Shown here one piece after another: positions 41,153 through 49,668 of a stretch of 64,000 nucleotides of DNA (within the stretch, counting starts at the first letter, position 1; each line of letters begins with the position of its first letter). The notes under the pieces were generated by a model. That model worked only from the letters and a program-made list of their open reading frames with translations, was not told the DNA's origin and ran no database searches. The position numbers and the translations under genes were made by a program. The DNA is from Nocardioides sp. S5 (GTDB taxonomy: Bacteria; Actinomycetota; Actinomycetes; Propionibacteriales; Nocardioidaceae), in assembly GCF_017310035.1 (NCBI RefSeq), contig NZ_CP022296.1, positions 1,302,001-1,366,000 of the forward strand, in the 5' to 3' direction.

Positions 41153-41457
41153 AAGTTCGCGCGTATTTTGACGGTTCTGCGACGAACCTGAGCATACGCA
41201 ACGTCCTCGAGCCTGTGCGGACACTCAGGTTCAGAGACGCCGCAACGGGAAGCGTGTGCCGGATCGGGAGCCGTCACCGAGAAGGTCACCGGACAGGTGA
41301 TCCGGGACCCTTGAGCGGCGGCGAGCGCGCCGGCCAGGCGGCCTCGGAACCCCGTACCAGCCCAGCCGAGCCCTTCCCACTCCATCAGGTCGCGCAAGGC
41401 ACCGGAGGCACAGTGCTCGGCCTGACGGTGCGGATAGTCGAGGACCACTTCGGCCAT
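41149..41457 (-). pseudogene. Remnant of a BtrH-like (BtrH_N) protein
   Basis: MAEVVLDYPHRQAEHCASGA and LRDLMEWEGLGW match the start of BtrH_N proteins (H, C and the following G/L motif). After about residue 35 the sequence becomes unlike any protein and ends in the VirB4 gene. It points away from the TetR remnant and the operator at 41519, so a former divergent regulator/target pair seems to have decayed here. In the interval an inverted repeat GAACCTGAG/CTCAGGTTC (41183-41231) also lies. Confidence 0.4.
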
Positions 41458-41518
41458 GACCTCACCCTGCCTTCATGCGGCTCCATCACTCGCGGAAGCA
41501 ACGGGAGCGCAGTCCCCA

Positions 41519-41538
41519 TACATTTATGCACGCATGTA
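41519..41538. promoter_or_regulatory. TetR-type operator, copy 1 (orphan)
   Basis: TACATTTATGCACGCATGTA. It matches the operator at 45162-45181 at 16 of 20 positions, with identical outer arms TACAT / ATGTA. It lies between the BtrH-like remnant and the TetR remnant. Confidence 0.55.
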
Positions 41539-41569
41539 ACCCGCGGAGGTGCACCTGCGTTCAGATGCG

Positions 41570-41850
41570 AGGAGGACCGCTCGGCTGCAGAGCGTGGCGT
41601 CCTCCCGGATGCCACCATCACGTGCTTGGTCGAGCTCGGCTGCGCCGGCACCGCTGGCGCGGCGGTTGCGCAGAAGGCCGGGCTGTCGCGGGCGCCCAGC
41701 CGCACCATTGCGGGGACCCGCGACCAGTTGGTGGTCGCCGGGTCGAGCATCTGGCGCAGAAACGGCTGCGGCAGGTGCACGAGCAGGCGACTGAGCTGGC
41801 GCGCTCTGCGGAACCGCGCGCGGAGGCGAATGCGAGCTGCGCATTGGGCA
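41570..41850 (+). pseudogene. Decayed TetR-family gene, relative of the gene at 45186
   Basis: The frame reads EDRSAAERGVLPDATITCLV, ELGCAGTAGAAVAQKAGLSR and GTRDQLVVAG, aligning with EERSAATRHVLLEATVACLV and GTRDQLVVAA of the intact regulator at 45186. Near 41742 a shift continues as EHLAQKRLRQVHEQATELA in another frame, and the ligand-binding part is missing. DNA identity to 45220-45430 is plain by eye. This is a broken paralogue with its operator still ahead of it. Confidence 0.6.
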
Positions 41851-41853
41851 CTT

Positions 41854-41881
41854 TTGCTCATTGGGTAGGGACGGGCATACT
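41854..41881 (+). promoter_or_regulatory. Promoter of the TetR gene at 41888, probably leaderless
   Basis: TTGCTC, 16 bases, CATACT, then six bases to the GTG at 41888. No ribosome site precedes the GTG, which fits a leaderless transcript. Confidence 0.45.
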
Positions 41882-41887
41882 GGGGGC

Positions 41888-42490
41888 GTGGATCGTGGGT
41901 TGCGGGATCTCAAGCGCGAGGCGACTGCGGAGGCGCTGGCCAAGGCGGCGTTCGATCTGACCCGTGAGCGCGGCTTGTCGGGGTTTGTCACTGCGGACGT
42001 GGTGGAGCGGGCGGGGTACTCGCGCCGTACCTTCGCGAACCACTTCTCCTGCAAGGAGGAGGCAGTTGCTTCGGTCGCGTTCGGTGGTGTCGAGGACGCG
42101 AGTGCGATCCTGACCGGCCTTCCCGCTGATCTGTCCCTGCTCGATGCCCTGCTGGCCGTGATGAGGACGCAGTTCACCGCAGACGCGTTGGTGAGGATGC
42201 GCGAGCTGATGGCGATGGCGCGGCAGTACCCGACCCTGGAGCCCTACGTACTGGGCGTTCAGCAACGCATGCGCCATACCGCCCAGGACCTCTTGGCCTC
42301 GGTGGCGGGAGACCGGTACCCCACCGTCTACGTGCCCCTGCTGTTCGGTGCCGTGTACGGCGCCGTGATGGCCGCCCTCGAGGGGACCCTCGATGTGCAC
42401 CTCGGCGGTGAGAGCGACCTCAGCTCTACGTCGATGGACTACAGCTCATTCCTCGATATCACATTCGACTACCTGCGCCACGGCTTCTAG
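41888..42490 (+). CDS. TetR-family regulator of the adjacent MMPL transporter
   Basis: 200 residues from GTG 41888; an earlier in-frame ATG (41861) lies inside the promoter. Helix-turn-helix at about 28-48 (FVTADVVERAGYSRRTFANH), then helices of the ligand domain. It lies 36 bases ahead of the MMPL gene in the same direction, so it probably controls itself and the transporter. Confidence 0.8.
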   Translation: MDRGLRDLKREATAEALAKAAFDLTRERGLSGFVTADVVERAGYSRRTFANHFSCKEEAVASVAFGGVEDASAILTGLPADLSLLDALLAVMRTQFTADALVRMRELMAMARQYPTLEPYVLGVQQRMRHTAQDLLASVAGDRYPTVYVPLLFGAVYGAVMAALEGTLDVHLGGESDLSSTSMDYSSFLDITFDYLRHGF

Positions 42491-42526
42491 ACGCCGCCCC
42501 ACTTGCCCTCAAGGAGCACCAGGCCC

Positions 42527-44866
42527 ATGTCCACTTTCTTGTACCGGCTCGGACGAACTGCGTTCGGCAAACCGTGGCTGTTCATTGCGGGCTGGCTCGC
42601 CGCCCTCGCAGTGGTAGTCGGCGCGGTCGCTATCAATGGGGTGAGCGTCAGCTCGGAGATGAAGATTGAGGGCACCGAGGCCCAGACCGTGCTCGACCGC
42701 GTAGCCGACGAGCTCCCCGCCGCCTCGGGGGGCCAGGCCAGTGTGGTCTTCACTGCCCCGGACGGTGAGCGGCTCGACACTCCGGACCGACTTGCGGTGA
42801 TCAGCGGCACCGTCGGCGACGTCTATGACCTGGAGAAGGTCGTCAACCCCCTGGACGCCGCTCTGGGTACCGGGGAGCAGGGCGGACCGGGCACTCCTCA
42901 GGAAGATGCGCCGGCCGATCCCCCAGCCGGGTCGGACCAGGGGCAGGCGCCTTCCTACCAGCCGCTGGTGGTGGACGGGACCCCGGTGCCCGGCGTGCTG
43001 GTGTCCACGGACGGGCAGGTCGCGTTGTTCCAGTTCCAGTTCACAGTCGCCTCGACCTCGTTGACAGCTGACGACGTCACCTCGGTGGTCGAGGTGGTGG
43101 AGCGTGCCGAGGAGGGAACGGGGATCACCGTGCTCCCGAGCGACTCGCTCAAGGCCATCGAGATCCCGGTCGGAATCGGCGAGGTCGTCGGTCTCGCCGT
43201 CGCCGCCCTGGTGCTGGTGCTCACCCTGGGCTCGCTGATCGCGGCCGGCCTGCCTCTGATCACCGCACTGGTCGGCGTCGGCATCGGCGTGGGCGGCGCG
43301 TACGCGCTCTCGACGGCCGTCGAGATGAACTCCGCCACCCCCGTGCTCGGTCTCATGGTCGGCCTCGCCGTCGGCATCGACTATGCGCTGTTCGTGGTCA
43401 ACCGGCAGCGACGGCTGATCCTCGACCAAGGCCTGACCGCGCGGGAGGCGGCCGGCAGAGCGGTCGGCACCGCGGGTAGCGCGGTCTTCTTCGCCGGACT
43501 GACCGTCCTCATCGCGCTGAGCGCGCTGACCGTCATCGGTATCGCGATGCTGTCCACGATGGCCCTGGTCGCGGCGTCCACGGTGGCCCTGGCCGTGCTC
43601 ATCGCCCTGACCCTGCTGCCCGCACTGCTGGGTCTGGTCGGGGAGCGGATCTGCTCCGACAAGGCCCGATCCCGACGCCGCGCAAGGGTGGAGGCGGAGT
43701 CGCACAGCGTCGCCGACCACTGGGTCAAGGGTGTGATCAGGTTCCGGTGGCCCGTCATCGCGGGCGTGGTCGCGATCCTGGGCGTGATGGCGATCCCGGC
43801 GGCCAGTATGAACCTGGGTATCCCAACCGGCGAGACCGCGAACCAGGACACCGCCGCCCGGCAGAGCTACGAGGCGGTCTCCCAGGGCTTCGGCGAGGGA
43901 TTCAACGGCCCCCTCCTAGTCACCGCAGAGCCCACCGGCACCGCAGGCCGCGTCACACCCGAGCTGACCGCGAAACTCCTCGGGGAGTTCCAGGACCGAG
44001 ACGACATCGTGCTAGCCGCCCCCGTTGGCGTCAACGAGGCCGGCGACCTGGCCGTGTTCAGCGTCATCCCCACCTCCGGCCCCAGCGACGAGGCCACCAG
44101 CGACCTCGTGAAGTCGCTGCGCGAGCCCGACAACGCGATCGCCCAGGACAACCAGGTGCAACTCGGCGTCACCGGGTTCACCGCCATCGGCATCGACATG
44201 TCCGACAAGCTCGCCGACGTCCTACCGCTCTACCTCGGCATCATCATCGTGCTCTCCGTCCTGATCCTGATGCTTGTCTTCCGCTCGGTCGTCGTCCCAC
44301 TCAAGGCCACCGCCGGCTTCCTGCTCAGCATCCTGGCCACCTTCGGTGCCACCACCGCCGTCTTCCAGTGGGGCTGGCTCAGTGGCCTCTTCGGGTTCGA
44401 CACCGGCGGCCCGCTGATGAGCTTCATGCCGATCATCGTGACCGGCATCCTCTACGGGCTCGCCATGGACTACGAGGTCTTCCTGGTCTCCTCGATGCGG
44501 GAGGCACACATCCACGGCCAGCCGGCCCGCCAGAGCGTCGTGCGCGGGTTCGACCAGGCCAGCCGCGTCGTGGTCGCGGCCGCGATCATCATGGTCGCGG
44601 TGTTCTCCGGCTTCATCTTCAGCCACGACATCATGATCAAGCAGATCGGCTTCGCTCTCGCCGCCGGTATCCTCATCGACGCCTTCATCGTCCGGCTGAC
44701 GCTCGTCCCGGCCCTGATGGCCGTCTTCGACGAGCGAGCATGGTGGCTGCCCCGCTGGCTCGACCGCGTGCTGCCCGACCTCGACATCGAGGGCGACAAG
44801 CTGCTGACCATGCTCAACCAGCAGGCCGAAGCAACCGACCGACAAAACATCGAGGTCCGCAACTGA
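42527..44866 (+). CDS. MMPL/RND-type membrane transporter
   Basis: 779 residues, AAGGAG ahead of ATG 42527. Plan of MMPL proteins: helix 1 (about 15-38), an external domain, five helices (about 220-375) including GLAVGIDYALFVVNRQRR with the proton-relay aspartate and tyrosine, a second external domain, and five more helices (about 570-740) with GLAMDYEVFLVSSMREA carrying the second D-Y pair. Exports lipids or drugs by proton force. With a TetR repressor upstream this looks like an inducible efflux unit. Confidence 0.85.
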   Translation: MSTFLYRLGRTAFGKPWLFIAGWLAALAVVVGAVAINGVSVSSEMKIEGTEAQTVLDRVADELPAASGGQASVVFTAPDGERLDTPDRLAVISGTVGDVYDLEKVVNPLDAALGTGEQGGPGTPQEDAPADPPAGSDQGQAPSYQPLVVDGTPVPGVLVSTDGQVALFQFQFTVASTSLTADDVTSVVEVVERAEEGTGITVLPSDSLKAIEIPVGIGEVVGLAVAALVLVLTLGSLIAAGLPLITALVGVGIGVGGAYALSTAVEMNSATPVLGLMVGLAVGIDYALFVVNRQRRLILDQGLTAREAAGRAVGTAGSAVFFAGLTVLIALSALTVIGIAMLSTMALVAASTVALAVLIALTLLPALLGLVGERICSDKARSRRRARVEAESHSVADHWVKGVIRFRWPVIAGVVAILGVMAIPAASMNLGIPTGETANQDTAARQSYEAVSQGFGEGFNGPLLVTAEPTGTAGRVTPELTAKLLGEFQDRDDIVLAAPVGVNEAGDLAVFSVIPTSGPSDEATSDLVKSLREPDNAIAQDNQVQLGVTGFTAIGIDMSDKLADVLPLYLGIIIVLSVLILMLVFRSVVVPLKATAGFLLSILATFGATTAVFQWGWLSGLFGFDTGGPLMSFMPIIVTGILYGLAMDYEVFLVSSMREAHIHGQPARQSVVRGFDQASRVVVAAAIIMVAVFSGFIFSHDIMIKQIGFALAAGILIDAFIVRLTLVPALMAVFDERAWWLPRWLDRVLPDLDIEGDKLLTMLNQQAEATDRQNIEVRN

Positions 44867-45161
44867 GCGAACCGAAGCATCCAGAGCCGGACTTCTGGGG
44901 AACGCCCAGGACCCCCCGCCGGCAATCGGACCAGCGCTCCCGTATTCCATCCAATTCGCTGGGCAGGAAACGTCGCTGCCTCGGCCATTCGGCGGCTATC
45001 ACGGCCGGACTGACCTGAGACCCTTCCGCGAGCGTGGCGGAGGTGTAGCGGTCGTCGTCGTCGAGCATCGCCGAACCCCTTAACCGACAGACGTCGGGTC
45101 CCGGCTTCGTTCAGGATGGCCCGCCCTCGGATGCGAGGAACTCGACGCACCCAAAGTTACA
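44867..45161. other. Gene-free interval
   Basis: No reading frame here has convincing codon use. The minus strand offers a short frame from about 45068 (MLDDDDRYTSATLAEGSQ) that may be a remnant, but it has no ribosome site and a poor composition later. Nothing else seen. Confidence 0.3.
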
Positions 45162-45181
45162 TACATTCGTGCCTGCATGTA
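45162..45181. promoter_or_regulatory. TetR-type operator, copy 2
   Basis: TACATTCGTGCCTGCATGTA, ending four bases before the GTG of the TetR gene at 45186. Outer arms TACAT/ATGTA are palindromic. The repressor probably binds here and shuts off its own operon. Confidence 0.6.
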
Positions 45182-45185
45182 AGGT

Positions 45186-45812
45186 GTGACTGTGTCAGTG
45201 CAGGCAAGGCGGCAGGAGGAACGCTCCGCAGCCACCCGTCACGTGCTGTTGGAGGCCACCGTGGCGTGCCTGGTCGACCTGGGCTACACCGGTACCACGA
45301 GTGCCGCCGTGGCCGCGAAGGCCGGTCTGTCACGAGGCGCACAGCTGCATCACTTCGGGACCCGAGACCAGTTGGTGGTCGCGGCGGTCGAGTATCTGGC
45401 ACAGAAGCGCTTGCGGCGAGTACGCGAGGCGTTGGCCGACCTGTCCCCGGCCACGCCTCAAGGGGCGAAGCGTTCTCGGAGTCGGATCGAGCCGCAGGAG
45501 GCTGCGCTCGGGCTGTTGGCAGAGGCTCTTTCGGGTCCGCTGTACGCCGCCACCCTGGAACTGTGGGTGGCCGCCCGCTCACACCCCGATCTGCGAGCCC
45601 AGTTGATCCCAGCCGAGGAGCGCGTCAACGACGAGCTTGCGCAGATCTGTCGCACCTACGTCACCGACGACCCGGTCACGATCCGGCTCACCCTCGACCT
45701 CCTGCTCGGCAGGGGGGTCAGCGGCCTGCTCACCTCCCACCCAGGCCACCGCCAAGAACAGGTCCTCGCCGCCTGGGCCCAACTCCTGAGAGGCCGTCCA
45801 CCCCATGACTGA
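45186..45812 (+). CDS. TetR-family regulator
   Basis: 208 residues, GTG start. Helix-turn-helix at about 38-58 (TTSAAVAAKAGLSRGAQLHHF), then a typical TetR ligand domain. Operator at 45162-45181 immediately before the start. It overlaps the thioesterase gene by eight bases, so the regulator, thioesterase and perhaps the coiled-coil gene form one operon. A decayed relative with the same operator type lies at 41519-41850. Confidence 0.8.
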   Translation: MTVSVQARRQEERSAATRHVLLEATVACLVDLGYTGTTSAAVAAKAGLSRGAQLHHFGTRDQLVVAAVEYLAQKRLRRVREALADLSPATPQGAKRSRSRIEPQEAALGLLAEALSGPLYAATLELWVAARSHPDLRAQLIPAEERVNDELAQICRTYVTDDPVTIRLTLDLLLGRGVSGLLTSHPGHRQEQVLAAWAQLLRGRPPHD

Positions 45813-46289
45813 CCTGCCATCGATGCTTGCCACCTTGGCTGAGAAGTTCCGCCCGCACGCGGAAGGAGTCGACCTGCCGCCCCACCACGAGCGGTGCCTG
45901 GGCTGCGGACCCGACAACCCGCACGGCCACCACCTCCAGGTTCGCCGCCATGGGACGGCGTCGTGGCCGAGCACACCTTCGACAACCGGCACATCGGCGC
46001 ACCCGGCATCACCCACGGCGGCGCAGTCGCCACCGTCATCGACGACCTCTACGAATTCCTGCTCTACCTGGTCGGAACCCCCGCGGTCACCCGCCAGCTG
46101 ACGGTCGACTACCGAGCGCCAGTACTGATCGGCGTCCCCTACCGGATGGAGGCACGCGTGACGAATCAAGAGGGCCGCAAACTGTTCCTCGCCGCCAGCC
46201 TGACCGACCGCGACGGATCCCTGGTCGGAACATCAACGGCCGTGTTCCTCACCGTCGGCGTCGACCACTTCACCCGGGGCACGCAGTGA
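45805..46289 (+). pseudogene. Hotdog-fold thioesterase, interrupted by a frameshift
   Basis: The first frame gives MTDLPSMLATLAEKFRPHAE and HHERCLGCGPDNPHGHHLQV; near 45945-45951 a -1 shift is needed to continue with DGVVAEHTFDNRHIGAPGIT, HGGAVATVIDDLYEF and so on to the stop at 46289. Joined, this is a PaaI/4HBT-type thioesterase of about 160 residues, with CLGCGPDNPHG and HGGAVATVIDD as key motifs. It would hydrolyse an acyl-CoA or aryl-CoA. Whether the shift is real or a sequencing error cannot be told here. Confidence 0.6.
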
Positions 46290-46379
46290 CCGCAGCATCG
46301 GGCGGGTGAACAACGCACCACACCGTCGCCCGAAGCGAACAGCGGGACCCGCTGCCCGTCAACGCAAGGATGGTTCCTC

Positions 46380-47036
46380 ATGCTTCACAACGCTCTCCCG
46401 CTCTGGGCGGTACGCGCGCTCGCGGCCCTCGTCGCGCTGGTCCTCCTCGTCCTGACCCTCGGACTCGCCCTGCTCATCCCCCACATCCCGGCCCTCGCCA
46501 AGGCCGCCACCCACATGCCCGAAACCCTCGAGGTCGTCGACCGGGCCCCCGACACCCTCGACCAAGTCCAGCGGATCGACCGCAACGTCAAGAAGGTCAC
46601 CCCGCCGGTCGTCAGAGCGACGAAAGACCTGTCGCTTGTCGCGCCGCACATCGAGACCCTCGCCGGCCAGGTCGACCGACTTCTGCACGACCTCGAGACG
46701 CTGCAACGCACCTCCAAACCCCTCGGCGAGGCCGCACCCAAACTCGCGCGACTGTCCGGCCAGCTCGGCGACCTCCAGACCTCCCTGCGCCGGCTCGACG
46801 GTCGCCTCGCCGGCCTCGACCAAAGCCTCGTCGAACCATTGGACAAGATGGAACGGCCGCTGCGCAGGCTCGCCTCCACCACCGGACCACTGCCCGGAAG
46901 TCTGGACCGGCTCAACCGAAGCACCGCCGTCCTCGAAGAACTCCCCGGCTACTTCGAGAACCTTCAACGGACCCTGCGGAGAGTGGAGCGGCACGTGCGT
47001 AACCTCGACGAGAAGACCGGCCCCAACATCCGCTGA
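46380..47036 (+). CDS. Membrane-anchored coiled-coil protein
   Basis: 218 residues, AAGGATGG ahead of the ATG. One membrane segment (about 12-35), then an unbroken helical region (about 45-210) of heptads: KPLGEAAPKLARLSGQLGDL, and a tail with many R and L. No known domain; resembles the helical parts of MlaD/Mce-associated proteins, though without their signature. Position after a thioesterase suggests a lipid-linked role; weak. Confidence 0.55.
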   Translation: MLHNALPLWAVRALAALVALVLLVLTLGLALLIPHIPALAKAATHMPETLEVVDRAPDTLDQVQRIDRNVKKVTPPVVRATKDLSLVAPHIETLAGQVDRLLHDLETLQRTSKPLGEAAPKLARLSGQLGDLQTSLRRLDGRLAGLDQSLVEPLDKMERPLRRLASTTGPLPGSLDRLNRSTAVLEELPGYFENLQRTLRRVERHVRNLDEKTGPNIR

Positions 47037-47407
47037 CCGAATGGGACCTCAACACCACGATCCGTAGTCTCCGGACACGCCCAGGCGGTTCACAGTGACG
47101 CGCTCGATGCAGGTGAACCGTCAGCCGGCCCCGCACCGGGGCATGCTGGACTGCGAGGAGCACGGAAACCGCGGCCATCGGACCCCCCGCGCGTGCGGGG
47201 CTCGCTCCCTTCCTCCACGCCTCGTAACCCATCGCGCAATCGGCCGCCGCCATACTCATCTGAGAGACGGCATGATTGTCGTAAGTGAGTAGCGCAGCAA
47301 CACGGTGCCGGCCTTGTCACCTCCAGCACGGCCGGTGATCTGGGCAGCGGACTGGATGCCGATGGCCAGACGCTGCGGCCTGCGCCGCTCCAGGCATCCA
47401 CGGAGGG
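47037..47407. other. Gene-free interval between converging genes
   Basis: The coiled-coil gene (plus) and the VOC gene (minus) converge on this stretch. No frame is convincing. A G/C-rich inverted element CCCCCCGCGCG/CGTGCGGGG near 47183-47201 may serve as terminator. Nothing else seen. Confidence 0.3.
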
Positions 47408-47866
47408 TCACAGACGTAGGGGACGGATCGGGGCGAAGACCACCGAGGGGTCGGCGAGCCACTCCTCCGTGGCCATCACATCGACGTAGAGCTCGATCTC
47501 GTGCCCATCGGGGTCGGCGATGTAGAGCGAGTGGGTGACCGTGTGGTCGCTGGCCCCCTGGATCTGCACCCCGTGCTCGGTCAGGTGACGCACGACCTCG
47601 CGCAGGTCGTCGTCGTCGTCGCCGACCTTGAGGCCGAAGTGGTACAGGCCCACACGGTGCCCCGGGGGCATCGGCGCCGCGGCCGGGCCCACCTCGATGA
47701 GCAGCAGCTCGTGGTGGGTGCGTCCGGAGGAGAACGCCGCCGCGGGGACCGGCAGGGGGACCTCCCCGCGGATCTCGTTCCACCCGAGCACGTCTCGGTA
47801 GAACCGCCGTGAGCGCTCCAGGTCGCGGACGTAGAGCACCAGGTGGCCGAGCTCGTGGATGCGCAT
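47408..47866 (-). CDS. VOC-family dioxygenase/glyoxalase (CatE-like)
   Basis: 152 residues from ATG 47866. Two beta-alpha-beta-beta-beta repeats. Metal ligands expected at HLVLYVRDLERS (H8), HHELLLIEV, LYHFGLKV and HEIELYVD (glutamate at the end). VOC enzymes include glyoxalases, thiol transferases and ring-cleaving dioxygenases. Third gene of a unit with DoxX and a DUF5519-like gene under an HxlR regulator, which matches the catDE quinone/catechol system of bacilli, where CatD is DoxX-like and CatE a VOC dioxygenase. Confidence 0.75.
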   Translation of the reverse strand: MRIHELGHLVLYVRDLERSRRFYRDVLGWNEIRGEVPLPVPAAAFSSGRTHHELLLIEVGPAAAPMPPGHRVGLYHFGLKVGDDDDDLREVVRHLTEHGVQIQGASDHTVTHSLYIADPDGHEIELYVDVMATEEWLADPSVVFAPIRPLRL

Positions 47867-47952
47867 GATGGATGACTCCGATCTTTGTTCGACTGGTCCG
47901 GACCCGAGTGGCCCGGATGCCGAGCACGTCGGCGCTCTGTCAGTACGGCTGG

Positions 47953-48435
47953 TCAGGCCGGGGGGTTGGTGGCGTACTCGAAGGCGGCGGTCACGATCTG
48001 GGAGACCAGCTCTGCCTCCTCCTCGTCGCGGGGTGCGTAGATCATCACCGCGCCCGAGGTGATCAGGCCGCGGCGGGCGATCGGGTGTTGCTCTGCCCAG
48101 CCTGTCTCGATTACGCGGGAGGCGACGTCGGGCGGCAGCACCAGGTGCAGTGAGTGGTCCGGGGCGGGGTGCAGGTGAGCGAACTCGGTGCCGATCATGA
48201 AGGCCTCGGGCGGGCCCTGCGCGGCGTCTTCCGGCAGGGTCAGGGCGCGCGCTCCCGGGACCGAGATCATGCTGGGGCGCCAGACCACGTCCGGCAGCTG
48301 GGCGAGCCGCTCCTCCAGGAGGCGGCGCGGCCGATCGTCGTCCGGTTGTTGATCGAGCTGAGTGTGCGGATTGCTCGGGGTAGTGCGCGGCCTGGCGCCG
48401 CCGCGGGCGGGCAGGTCGACCAGCAAGCCGGTCAC
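47953..48435 (-). CDS. DUF5519 (luciferase-like) protein
   Basis: 160 residues, GTG start overlapping the DoxX stop (GTGA). Conserved features: EFAHLHPAPDHSLHLVLPPD, GWAEQHPIARRG, MIYAPRDEEE. This small family is often annotated as luciferase domain-containing, without known reaction. It probably binds or handles the same electrophile as the two genes around it. Confidence 0.65.
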   Translation of the reverse strand: MTGLLVDLPARGGARPRTTPSNPHTQLDQQPDDDRPRRLLEERLAQLPDVVWRPSMISVPGARALTLPEDAAQGPPEAFMIGTEFAHLHPAPDHSLHLVLPPDVASRVIETGWAEQHPIARRGLITSGAVMIYAPRDEEEAELVSQIVTAAFEYATNPPA

Positions 48436-48848
48436 AGCGTGAACACCGGGCCGAGCACGAGCAGGCCGAGCTCGTCGCCCGCGGAGGCGAAGAACGCGAA
48501 CAGGGCGAGCGCGGCACCCGCGAGGGACAGGTCCTTGAGGAACTGGGTCTGCTCGTTGGCCTTGCTCGCCGGGTCGGTCTCGCGCCAGAAGCCGTGCATC
48601 AGCACCGCCGTCGGCACCAGGAAGGCGACCAGCAGCAGGGCACCGAGGTCGGGCCAGACCCCGACGGCCACCATGAGGCCGCCCAGGATGCTCACCGCAC
48701 CAGAGAAGGGCACCATCAACCCGGCGGCCGGCACACCCTTGCTCGCCACGTAGCCGGTCATCATCTCCCGCTGGCTGAAGTGGCCCATCCCGGCGCCCAG
48801 GAACAGTAGCGCGAAAAGGATCCGGCCGATGAGGACCAGAGCGTCCAT
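48432..48848 (-). CDS. DoxX-family membrane protein (CatD-like)
   Basis: 138 residues, AGGAG seven bases ahead of the ATG. Four membrane segments (about 2-22, 45-68, 70-92, 110-130). RILFALLFLGAGMGHF and the late WRETDP are typical for DoxX. Such proteins pair with oxidoreductases or dioxygenases in thiol/quinone stress. First gene of the unit divergent from the HxlR gene, with the palindrome 48874-48892 between. Confidence 0.75.
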   Translation of the reverse strand: MDALVLIGRILFALLFLGAGMGHFSQREMMTGYVASKGVPAAGLMVPFSGAVSILGGLMVAVGVWPDLGALLLVAFLVPTAVLMHGFWRETDPASKANEQTQFLKDLSLAGAALALFAFFASAGDELGLLVLGPVFTL

Positions 48849-48873
48849 GAGAGCTCCTCGTGTGCGAAGTAGA

Positions 48874-48892
48874 CACTTACTCTTTGTAAGTG
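48874..48892. promoter_or_regulatory. HxlR-type operator
   Basis: CACTTAC-TCTTT-GTAAGTG, a perfect 7-bp inverted repeat with a five-base spacer, between DoxX (48848) and HxlR (48971). The core TTAC-N5-GTAA is close to the site known for YodB/CatR of Bacillus (TTACT-N3-AGTAA class, from memory). It should block DoxX transcription when the regulator is reduced. Confidence 0.7.
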
Positions 48893-48970
48893 ACTCTAGG
48901 AGTATCATTCCGGGAACGGCGTTGGCAAGAGTCAAGGTCCGGCGACTCGTCGGCCGCGGAGGTTGTCTGC

Positions 48971-49330
48971 ATGGACGAGACACAGGGCTACTGTCCGGTT
49001 TTCCACCGCGCGGTCGAGCTGATCGGGCGGCGCTGGAACGGCCCGATCATCCGCGCACTCCTCGACGGAGCCGACCGCTTCGGCGAGATCCGCTCAAGAA
49101 TCCCCGGGCTCACCGATCGGCTCCTCGCCCAGCGGCTCCGCGAGCTCGAGCGCGAGGGCGTGGTGGAACGCGCCTCCTCCGCCACCACCGTGCACTACAC
49201 GCTGACGACCAAGGGCCACTCCCTGGCGCCGGTGATCGAGTCCATAGCCCAATGGGCTGCGGCGTGGGAACCTCCAGGATCGACCAGCTCGGCGCAGGGC
49301 CGCAGCGCCGCGGACTCGCGACGCCGGTAA
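48971..49330 (+). CDS. HxlR/DUF24-type repressor, likely thiol-redox sensing
   Basis: 119 residues from ATG 48971. Winged helix: VELIGRRWNGPIIRALLDGA, RFGEIRSRIPGLTDRLLAQR, LRELEREGVVER. A single cysteine near the N-terminus (GYCPV, residue 8) is at the place of the conserved redox cysteine of YodB/CatR/HypR. Divergent from the DoxX-DUF5519-VOC unit with a good operator between. It probably releases DNA when quinones or diamide modify the cysteine. Confidence 0.8.
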   Translation: MDETQGYCPVFHRAVELIGRRWNGPIIRALLDGADRFGEIRSRIPGLTDRLLAQRLRELEREGVVERASSATTVHYTLTTKGHSLAPVIESIAQWAAAWEPPGSTSSAQGRSAADSRRR

Positions 49331-49436
49331 GCAGACCGACCACGAACGCTGTCGCGTCGAGCTCCGCGAGAAGTGGATCCGCTTGCGGGACTCCTCCTCC
49401 ACCACTCGAGCCACCGGCTCTGGAATCTCCTTGATG

Positions 49437-49530
49437 TTTCGGGGGGACGCCGCCTGACCTGCATAAACGCGGTGTAGGGCGCCACGTCCCCCCGCCCTTC
49501 GACGGTTCGGGGGGACGGATGGGGGGACGC
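49437..49530 (+). repeat. G-rich palindromic element, copy E2
   Basis: TTTCGGGGGGACG, CTGACCTGCATAAACGC, CGTCCCCCC, 14 bases, CGGGGGGACGGATG, GGGGGACGC. The same parts in the same order and direction as E1 (31766-31881); the first CGTCCCCCC stem partner of E1 is missing. It lies 107 bases after the HxlR stop and 139 bases beyond the 3' end of the recombinase unit. Confidence 0.6.
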
Positions 49531-49668
49531 TGAGCCGCCACGCTGCGGCCCGTGACCAGATTCGTCAGCGCCAGATTGTCCGAATCATGCGCGCCGCGGT
49601 TGCTTATCCGTGGCGTGAGGATGCTGCGACAACTCTCGACCGGCGCCGCGCGGTACGTGAAAGCACGG

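Noticed and set aside
41183..41231. Inverted repeat GAACCTGAG/CTCAGGTTC as terminator of the secretion operon
   Set aside because: Loop of 31 bases and no T-run; kept only as a note within the BtrH-like remnant entry.
44814..45068. Minus-strand frame MLDDDDRYTSATLAEG
   Set aside because: No ribosome site, overlaps the end of the MMPL gene, composition deteriorates; perhaps a remnant but not supportable.
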